Positions 6,746 through 11,730 of a stretch of 11,730 bases of DNA are shown piece by piece. Source of the stretch: an uncultured Riemerella sp. (GTDB lineage: Bacteria > Bacteroidota > Bacteroidia > Flavobacteriales > Weeksellaceae); the NCBI GenBank assembly GCA_938037185.1, contig CALHQK010000109.1, forward strand, positions 1-11,730. Reading direction: 5' to 3'. Both the position numbers and the translations under genes were made by a program. The notes beneath the pieces were generated by a model. The model ran no database searches. It worked only from the letters and a program-made list of their open reading frames with translations, and was not told the DNA's origin. Numbering within the stretch: the stretch's first letter is position 1; each line of letters opens with the position of its first letter.

Positions 6746-6758
6746 AGAATAATATTCT
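6746..6758. promoter_or_regulatory. 13-bp palindrome before the Lrp-family start, candidate autoregulatory operator
   Basis: AGAATAATATTCT has perfect 6-bp arms around a single central base and ends directly at the base before the start codon. Lrp/AsnC proteins bind AT-rich dyads of about this size and often regulate their own gene. A protein bound here would sit in the leader and could block transcription or translation. The assignment is inference. Confidence 0.4.
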
Positions 6759-6838
6759 TTTTTAGGTTAAAATCACACAAATGAAAGAAAAATACCCCAA
6801 ACAAACAACACAAAATAGCAAATTTTTCTAAATTTTAA

Positions 6839-6846
6839 CAAACATA
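6839..6846 (-). promoter_or_regulatory. -7 box (TATGTTTG) candidate for the Lrp-family gene
   Basis: On the minus strand the bases read TATGTTTG, an exact TAnnTTTG match. It would start transcription near 6832 and leave a leader of nearly 90 nt before the ATG at 6745. It is the only such match in the right orientation that I found between this gene and the 6S RNA; the identical octamer serves the 6S gene on the other strand. Confidence 0.4.
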
Positions 6847-6869
6847 ATATAATAATAATCTATTTATGC

Positions 6870-6877
6870 TATGTTTG
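6870..6877 (+). promoter_or_regulatory. -7 box (TATGTTTG) of the 6S RNA gene
   Basis: TATGTTTG fits TAnnTTTG and lies about 6-8 bases before the expected 5' end of the 6S RNA, 15 bp before its closing stem. The spacing independently supports both calls. No clear -33 element is seen. Confidence 0.6.
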
Positions 6878-6883
6878 CAGAGT

Positions 6884-7069
6884 ATTCATATAGTATAGTA
6901 GATGTTTTACGGCTGCGAAACCTTCATAAAATAAGGTGAGAAAAATGAGAAATTTTCAAAGGATATTATTTAGCAGCAGTGATGATAATTAGCTCTGTCA
7001 GTTATCTAAAAAGCAAAATTCCTTCCTTCAATCACTGCCTGCGGCGGTTGTCTCATCTACTATACTTTT
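6884..7069 (+). ncRNA. ssrS: 6S RNA (RNA polymerase-binding regulatory RNA)
   Basis: 6S RNA mimics an open promoter and traps housekeeping-sigma RNA polymerase in stationary phase. The ends form a perfect 13-bp closing stem: AGTATAGTAGATG at 6892-6904 pairs with CATCTACTATACT at 7053-7065. On the 3' side GCCTGCGGCGG (7037-7047) is, from memory, identical to the conserved block of E. coli 6S RNA just before its closing stem. On the 5' side GATGTTTTACGGCTGCG sits where E. coli has GATGTTCGC. An apical hairpin GATAATT/AGTTATC (6984-6990/7000-7006) lies near the middle, and AAAGGA (6958) can pair with TCCTTCCTT (7020). The length of about 186 nt fits the family (184 in E. coli). Both ends are estimates: the start from the -7 box, the 3' end from the T run at 7065-7069. 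No protein gene fits this stretch. Confidence 0.85.
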
Positions 7070-7125
7070 TATTACAAAAACCTACAAAAGGAAATAACTC
7101 AAAGCCATATTGATATTAAATTAGA

Positions 7126-7159
7126 AAAACTCCCGCATTGATGACAATGCGGGAGTTTT
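7126..7159. terminator. Bidirectional intrinsic terminator between 6S RNA and the POT gene
   Basis: A 15-bp perfect stem (AAAACTCCCGCATTG, 7126-7140, with 7145-7159) and a 4-nt loop. On the minus strand it lies 12 bp past the POT transporter stop and ends in TTTTT, a textbook terminator for the peptidase-transporter operon. On the plus strand it also ends in TTTT and would stop read-through from the 6S gene. Confidence 0.9.
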
Positions 7160-7171
7160 ATGATTTTCGGT

Positions 7172-8824
7172 TTATTTCACGCCTTTTTCTTTCATGGCTT
7201 TATTCAGTGGTTTTAGGATGGCAACTCCCAGCAGAGTGGCGATGAGCAGCAGGGCGAAATTTACCCAGAAGAAATTGGCTTTGTCTTCATAGCTGTACCA
7301 CATACTTGCCAATATACCAGAGAGTTTGTTCCCTATCGAAGTAGAAAGGAAAAATCCTCCCATCATCAGCGCTGTAATTCTCGGTGGAGAAAGTTTAGAC
7401 ACCAAAGAAAGTCCCATAGGAGATAGGCAAAGTTCGCCTACTGTGATGATTCCATAAGCAGCAAACAACCAAAGTGGTGATACTTTGTAAGCACCGTTAT
7501 CTCCTGCATATACAGCAGCTACCATTACGAGACAGCTGAGAGCCGACAGGAATAATCCCAAAACTATCTTTGTAGGAGTAGAAGGTTCTTTGTCTTTTCT
7601 ACGAAGCATCATAAAGAAGCCTACCACTACAGGTGTAAGGGCGATAACCCAGAAAGGATTGATAGACTGAAACAGCTCGGTATTGTAGAGATATACTTTC
7701 TTGTCTGGATTGGCTTCCAGCTCGGCTCTTTGTTCCTTGCTTATATTTTTGAAATAAATGTCTTTTCCTTGTTCTTTTTTAGGTTTTCCATCTTCGCCTT
7801 TTACGGTTTGGAACTGATTGTCATGAACTGCAACTTCTTTTATATTGTAGTCTTTTGTATCAACCAAATAGATGCTTTCCAGCGGCTTTTCTAAAGCAGC
7901 AGGAACACTTCTGTCTGTGTAGTAATTTGCCCAGCGGGTAAGGGCAGTTCCGTTTTGTTTAAATACAGCCCAGAACATCATACTCACTGCAAATATCGCC
8001 AACAAGGCTCCGATAGGTTTCTTGTCCTCTGCATTTGCGCTGACATAAATAAAGACATAGAATAAAATAACAGGAATACACGCAAATATAAAGGCATCAG
8101 TAGAATCTGACCCAAAGATGTTCCCAGGGATTACCCAGCCGATAACTCCCGCGATGATGGCAGGAACGAATACTTTTACCAAGATGGAACTGATAGTGGC
8201 ATCACCCTCTTGAACAGGTTTCATTACATTGGCATGAACGACATGTTTTTTCCCAAAAGAAAAAATAATCAAACCTAAAAACATCCCTACACCAGCTGTC
8301 ACGAAAGCCTCGCCCCAGCCATATTTGTTTCTCATATAAGCCGCAATGATGTTACATACAAAAGCCCCGATATTTATCCCCATGTAGAAGATGTTGTACC
8401 CAGCATCTTTATTGGCTTTATATTTGTCATCAGAATAGAGATTTCCTAAAAGTGTAGAAATACTTGGTTTAAAGAATCCGTTCCCAATGATTATCAGCCC
8501 CATGGATACATAGAACATGGACACATCTTTGAAAAGTCCTAAACCAATGTAGCCTAGTCCCATAAGCGCCCCGCCAATGTAAATCGCCTTGATGTATCCC
8601 AGCAGTCGATCCGCAAGAAACCCGCCAAGGAAAGGCGTAAGGTAGGTAAGGGCAATGAAGGTCCCAAAGATGTCATCAGCATGTTTGCTATCAAAGGCTA
8701 AACCGCCCTTGTCGGCATCAATCATATACAAAACGAAGATTCCTAAAATCAAATAATAGCCGAACCTTTCCCACATTTCTGTGAAGAAGAGATAGGGCAA
8801 ACCTTTTGGATGTTTGTTTTTCAT
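7172..8824 (-). CDS. Proton-dependent oligopeptide (POT/PTR2) transporter, peptide MFS family
   Basis: A 550-aa inner-membrane symporter importing di- and tripeptides with protons. The POT hallmark ExxER is FTEMWERFGYY at 14-24 (Glu16, Glu19, Arg20). The MFS loop is GGFLADRLLG (67-76), Lys120 in GNGFFKPSIS matches the conserved substrate-site lysine, the PTR2 signature is FYMGINIGAF (146-155) and Glu464 lies in TVGELCLSPMGLS. About 12-14 hydrophobic segments are seen. A long hydrophilic loop at about 301-387, rich in Lys, Glu and Asp, separates FWAVFKQNGTALTRW from SINPFWVIAL; such loops occur in Bacteroidota POT proteins and are probably periplasmic. The ATG is 2 bp after the stop of the dipeptidyl peptidase gene, so both are one operon in which the peptidase product feeds the transporter (inference). 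Confidence 0.94.
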   Translation of the reverse strand: MKNKHPKGLPYLFFTEMWERFGYYLILGIFVLYMIDADKGGLAFDSKHADDIFGTFIALTYLTPFLGGFLADRLLGYIKAIYIGGALMGLGYIGLGLFKDVSMFYVSMGLIIIGNGFFKPSISTLLGNLYSDDKYKANKDAGYNIFYMGINIGAFVCNIIAAYMRNKYGWGEAFVTAGVGMFLGLIIFSFGKKHVVHANVMKPVQEGDATISSILVKVFVPAIIAGVIGWVIPGNIFGSDSTDAFIFACIPVILFYVFIYVSANAEDKKPIGALLAIFAVSMMFWAVFKQNGTALTRWANYYTDRSVPAALEKPLESIYLVDTKDYNIKEVAVHDNQFQTVKGEDGKPKKEQGKDIYFKNISKEQRAELEANPDKKVYLYNTELFQSINPFWVIALTPVVVGFFMMLRRKDKEPSTPTKIVLGLFLSALSCLVMVAAVYAGDNGAYKVSPLWLFAAYGIITVGELCLSPMGLSLVSKLSPPRITALMMGGFFLSTSIGNKLSGILASMWYSYEDKANFFWVNFALLLIATLLGVAILKPLNKAMKEKGVK

Positions 8825-8826
8825 AA

Positions 8827-10968
8827 TTATAGATTATTTAAAATAAAGTTTGTCATTTTTTGGTATAGATGTAATCTTGTGTTTCCACCATAAATTCCAT
8901 GGTTTTTGTCTGGATAGGTCATGAACTCAAATTCTTTGTTTTTCTGAATAAGAGCTTCCGCCATTTCTACTGCATTTTGATAATGGACATTGTCATCCGC
9001 TGTTCCGTGGATTAGCAGGAATTTTCCTTTCATTAGACCAGCGAAATTGATAGGCGAGTTTTCATCGTATCCTTGTGGGTTTTCTTGTGGAGTCTGCAGA
9101 TATCTTTCAGTATAGATCGTATCATAATAACGCCAAGTGGTTACTGGTGCTACAGCAATTCCTATCTTGAAAACATCTGCTCCTTTGGTCATTGCCAGAC
9201 TTGCCATATATCCTCCGAAACTCCATCCAAATATCCCAATTCGCCCAGTATCTACAAAGTTTTGTGAGCCAATCCACTGTGCAGCAGCGATTTGGTCTTC
9301 TATCTCGTATTTTCCTAAATTCTTGTAAGTTGCTTTCTTATACTTCGTTCCACGATAGCCCGTTCCACGCCCATCTACACAAAGCACAATGTATCCTTTT
9401 TGAGCCAAAAGGTTAAACCAAATAGCGTTTCTGCCGTCCCAAGCATTGCTTACCTGCTGGGAACCAGGGCCAGAATACTGGTACATCAGCACAGGATATT
9501 TCTTGTTAGGCGAGAAGTCTTTGGGCTTTATCATCCAAGCGTTCATCTGGTCGCCATTTTTGTTTGGAATTTGGAAAAATTCTTTGGTTACGAAACCATC
9601 TGACTGCAGTTTTTTCAGCGCCGAATTATTATTCTGTAATTCTCGCAGAGTTTTCCCGTTAAAATCTCTCAAAGTGTAAGTATTCGGCTGTTCTGCGGAA
9701 GAATGTGTGTTGATAAAATATTGGAAAGACTTGCTGAAATCAGCATTATTAGTTCCATTTAATTCAGAAACTATCTGCTTTTTCCCTGTTATGATGTTTA
9801 TTTTGCTCACCACTCTGTTGGTGCTGCCTTTTTCGGTGGTCTGCACCAAGATTTCAGAATTTTTAGGGCTAAAACCATAGTAGTCGGTGATTTCCCAGTT
9901 GCCTTTGGTGATTTGTTTTTTCAGTTTTCCGTCAGGTGTGTACCAGTAAAAATGTCTAAAACCATCTCTTTCCGAAGCCCAAAGGAAAGAATTGTCCTCC
10001 AAAAACTCCAAAGAAAGATTGTCCGCTTCTATCCAAGCGGCATCTGTTTCGGTTAGGATTTTCTTGGTAGAATAGTTTTTAATGTTTATCTTGATGATTT
10101 CCAGTTTGTTCTGATGTCTGTTGGAAGTCGCTATCGCAATTTCATTTGGCTGCGAAGTTTGGAAAACCTGTGGAATATAGTAAGTTTCAAAGTTAGCAAG
10201 ATTGATTTGTGTGGATTTATTCAGTTTTAAATCATAGGCATATACCGAAACTTTTGAGTTTTCTTCTCCTGCTTTCGGATATTTGAAACGAAAATCCTGC
10301 GGATACAGATTTCCATTGAAAACCTGCATGTTCATTTCTTTTACTTGGCTTTCATCAAATTTCACGAAAACCAGACTTTCGCTGTTTTTTGTCCATTGGT
10401 ACATATCTGCATGCCCGAATTCCTCCTCATACACCCAGTCTGCCAGTCCGTTGATGATTTTATTTTTCTCACCATCGAAAGTGATTTGGGTGATTTTTTC
10501 AGAGCTGAGGTCTTGGTAATAAAGATTATTCCCAGAGATAAAAGCCACGAATCTTCCATCAGGAGAGAATTTAGGCTCCTGAACCCAGTTTCCGTTGTTT
10601 AGGGCAGTTATTTTTCCGTTTTTACTTAGATTTATTACATGGTATTTTCCTAAGAAAGAATGGCGGTAGATGGGCTGTTGTTCGTTCAGAACCAGCACTT
10701 TGCTCTCATCATGGGAAAATGTATAGTCCTGTATCTTAGCCTCTAAGATGGTTTCTATTTTTTTTCCTGTTTTGTAGGAATATTTTACGATTCCATCTTT
10801 TTCCAAAATGGTGTAGTGTTCTCCATCGTTCATGGAGTTTATCCCATAGATAAACTCAGTTCTGTAATAGCCAGAGTGTATTTTATTTAAAGTGATTTCC
10901 TGAGCGGAGTTCAGCGTAAAAACACTAAAAATGACACAAGAGATTAGTTTTTGATATAAAATCTTCAT
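8827..10968 (-). CDS. Secreted dipeptidyl peptidase IV (S9B prolyl oligopeptidase family)
   Basis: The enzyme removes X-Pro or X-Ala dipeptides from peptide N-termini, probably in the periplasm. Residues 1-22 form a signal peptide with cleavage after NSA. Residues about 25-460 are the beta-propeller, holding the substrate amino-terminus motif DWVYEEE (177-183; Glu182/Glu183 correspond to human Glu205/206). The alpha/beta hydrolase domain follows: Tyr498 in YQYSGPGSQ (oxyanion hole), Ser583 in GWSFGGY, Asp658 in HGTADDNVH and His690 in KNHGIYGG complete the triad. At 713 aa it matches flavobacterial DPP IV. All key residues are present, so an active enzyme is expected. The ATG at 10968 gives a good signal peptide. 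The POT gene follows after 2 bp. Confidence 0.95.
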   Translation of the reverse strand: MKILYQKLISCVIFSVFTLNSAQEITLNKIHSGYYRTEFIYGINSMNDGEHYTILEKDGIVKYSYKTGKKIETILEAKIQDYTFSHDESKVLVLNEQQPIYRHSFLGKYHVINLSKNGKITALNNGNWVQEPKFSPDGRFVAFISGNNLYYQDLSSEKITQITFDGEKNKIINGLADWVYEEEFGHADMYQWTKNSESLVFVKFDESQVKEMNMQVFNGNLYPQDFRFKYPKAGEENSKVSVYAYDLKLNKSTQINLANFETYYIPQVFQTSQPNEIAIATSNRHQNKLEIIKINIKNYSTKKILTETDAAWIEADNLSLEFLEDNSFLWASERDGFRHFYWYTPDGKLKKQITKGNWEITDYYGFSPKNSEILVQTTEKGSTNRVVSKINIITGKKQIVSELNGTNNADFSKSFQYFINTHSSAEQPNTYTLRDFNGKTLRELQNNNSALKKLQSDGFVTKEFFQIPNKNGDQMNAWMIKPKDFSPNKKYPVLMYQYSGPGSQQVSNAWDGRNAIWFNLLAQKGYIVLCVDGRGTGYRGTKYKKATYKNLGKYEIEDQIAAAQWIGSQNFVDTGRIGIFGWSFGGYMASLAMTKGADVFKIGIAVAPVTTWRYYDTIYTERYLQTPQENPQGYDENSPINFAGLMKGKFLLIHGTADDNVHYQNAVEMAEALIQKNKEFEFMTYPDKNHGIYGGNTRLHLYQKMTNFILNNL

Positions 10969-10993
10969 TTTAGATAAATTTTAGAAAGTTGCC

Positions 10994-11001
10994 CAAAGAT
11001 A
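10994..11001 (-). promoter_or_regulatory. -7 box (TATCTTTG) of the peptidase-POT operon
   Basis: TATCTTTG on the minus strand matches TAnnTTTG, 25 bp upstream of the ATG at 10968, giving a leader of about 20 nt. It lies in the divergent intergenic region shared with the Spy-like gene. Confidence 0.55.
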
Positions 11002-11057
11002 ATGATTCTTTAGAAAAAATTTAAGAAAACTTAGTAGAAGTTTAACTTTCATGGGTT

Positions 11058-11065
11058 TAACTTTG
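11058..11065 (+). promoter_or_regulatory. -7 box (TAACTTTG) of the Spy-like gene
   Basis: TAACTTTG fits TAnnTTTG, the same octamer as before the LUD operon. Transcription would start near 11072, about 43 nt before the ATG at 11115. TTTAACTTT also occurs at 11041-11049, so a direct repeat of part of the box lies 16 bp upstream. Confidence 0.55.
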
Positions 11066-11114
11066 ACAAAAAAAACGAATCCAACAAATAGAAAATCGTA
11101 AAAATTTGAACATT

Positions 11115-11480
11115 ATGAAAAAGTTAGTTTTAAGTTTAGCATTAGTCGGAGCATTTGGATTTGCATCAGCACAAGAAGCTCCGAAGGAACATCACTGCCG
11201 CCACTCAGAACATAAAAAAATGGAAAGAGAAAAAGAAAGCAGAGAAAAAAGATTAGAAGAGCTCAATCTTTCTGAAAAACAAACAAAACAGCTGGAAGAA
11301 CTTCGCAAAGAGCACAGAGCAGAAAAGGAGAAACTTCGTGAAAGGCATCAGCGAAAACTCAAAAAAATCCTGACGCCTGAGCAGTATGAAAAATGGCAGT
11401 CCAGCCACTCAAAGAGAGAGGATGAAAGGAGAATGCCGCCTCCACAATCCAGAGAACAGATGGAAATGAGAGGACACTAA
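11115..11480 (+). CDS. Small exported Spy/CpxP-like protein with His/Cys cluster, 121 aa
   Basis: Residues 1-19 are a clear signal peptide (MKKLVLSLALVGAFGFASA, cleaved before QE). The mature protein is almost wholly helical and highly charged, rich in Glu, Lys and Arg. Two LTxxQ-like motifs, LSEKQ (52-56) and LTPEQ (86-90), are the hallmark of the Spy/CpxP/ZraP group of periplasmic chaperones and metal sensors. Directly after the signal is HHCRHSEH (26-33), four His and one Cys that could bind metal. I start at ATG 11115; a TTG at 11106 would add three residues before the same signal peptide and is less likely. A terminator follows. The neighbour is nikR, so a metal-related role is possible but inferred. 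Periplasmic placement follows from the signal. Confidence 0.75.
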   Translation: MKKLVLSLALVGAFGFASAQEAPKEHHCRHSEHKKMEREKESREKRLEELNLSEKQTKQLEELRKEHRAEKEKLRERHQRKLKKILTPEQYEKWQSSHSKREDERRMPPPQSREQMEMRGH

Positions 11481-11484
11481 AACC

Positions 11485-11516
11485 AAAAAGCAGAAACATA
11501 AATTTCTGCTTTTTTT
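11485..11516. terminator. Bidirectional terminator between the Spy-like gene and nikR
   Basis: A perfect 12-bp stem AAAAAGCAGAAA (11485-11496) with 11503-11514, a 6-nt loop, and T runs on both strands (eight T on +, five on -). It lies 4 bp after the Spy-like stop and 10 bp past the nikR stop, serving both convergent genes. Confidence 0.88.
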
Positions 11517-11526
11517 ATTTCAAAAA

Positions 11527-11730
11527 TTATTTGTCAGCCTTTGTGGTTGTAAGTTTTCCGTGCTCTATTCCTTTTACAGAAATCAGGCTGTTAGCAAGTT
11601 CTATCAAAGTAGAAGCCTTTCCTTTCACAGCGATGATTTCCATGCACAAATCATGCTCCAAATGGAAGTGCAGAGAAGACAAAATATTGTCATGATATCT
11701 ATGCTGGATGTTGGTCAGTTTATTTACCAA
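11527..11730 (-). CDS. nikR: Nickel-responsive regulator NikR, C-terminal part (5' end outside window)
   Basis: The frame is open to the window edge and gives the last 67 residues: the C-terminal ACT-like metal-binding and tetramerisation domain. The high-affinity nickel ligands are all present with E. coli spacing: HxH in SLHFHLEHD corresponds to His87/His89, the Cys six residues after the second His (LEHDLC) to Cys95, and the His of IQHRYHD to His76 from the partner subunit. The closing block GIEHGKLT matches the family's GVRHGHL. The ribbon-helix-helix DNA-binding domain is missing because it lies beyond the edge; a TTG at 11730 is not a true start. NikR represses nickel uptake genes when nickel is sufficient; its targets here are not visible. 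Confidence 0.88.
   Translation of the reverse strand: MVNKLTNIQHRYHDNILSSLHFHLEHDLCMEIIAVKGKASTLIELANSLISVKGIEHGKLTTTKADK

Noticed and set aside
6945..6992. Short frame MRNFQRILFSSSDDN with AAGGTGAG upstream, looking like a leader peptide
   Set aside because: It lies wholly inside the 6S RNA; the apparent ribosome site and the frame are explained by RNA structure, and 15 codons are easily open by chance in AT-rich DNA.
7053..7069. Rho-independent terminator formed only by the 6S closing stem
   Set aside because: The stem pairs ends 174 bp apart and is part of the RNA itself; the nearby 7126-7159 hairpin is the better terminator.

Overview
The window looks like chromosomal DNA of a Bacteroidota member, most likely a flavobacterium of the Weeksellaceae (Chryseobacterium/Elizabethkingia/Riemerella clade). 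The reasons are low GC, several promoter -7 boxes of the Bacteroidota type TAnnTTTG, weak Shine-Dalgarno sequences, TTG starts, and protein sequences that match this group as far as I remember them. The genus call is inference. Most of the content is core metabolism, with no phage, plasmid, CRISPR or transposase gene in view.

Left part (1-3159, + strand): the 3' end of ftsH (membrane AAA+ zinc protease) ends in a strong terminator. A new promoter then starts a compact three-gene operon: a small LUD-domain protein, cdsA (CDP-diacylglycerol synthase) and psd (phosphatidylserine decarboxylase). The last two are steps of phosphatidylethanolamine synthesis; the LUD protein's role there is unknown.

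Middle (3262-5404, - strand): a small AT-rich lipoprotein of unknown function, an iron/cobalamin-type ABC ATPase without its permease, and a DusB-type tRNA-dihydrouridine synthase. The dus stop codon abuts the ATPase start codon (TAAATG), so these two form an operon. The dus promoter lies so close to the ATG that the mRNA is probably leaderless.

5405-6274 is a gene-free stretch of about 870 bp full of degenerate ~83-bp repeats and long inverted repeats. Next comes an Lrp/AsnC-family regulator (- strand) with a perfect palindrome just before its start codon. Transcribed away from it is an RNA gene that I identify as 6S RNA (about 6884-7069, + strand). Evidence is its 13-bp closing stem, a block shared with E. 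coli 6S RNA, the right length, and a TAnnTTTG box at the right distance. A bidirectional terminator follows.

Right part: an operon on the - strand encodes a secreted dipeptidyl peptidase IV (10968-8827) and, 2 bp later, a POT-family di/tripeptide transporter (8824-7172), a two-gene peptide-use unit. Divergent from it is a small exported Spy/CpxP-like protein with a His/Cys cluster, and convergent with that, past a bidirectional terminator, is the C-terminal end of NikR, the nickel-responsive repressor, cut by the window edge.
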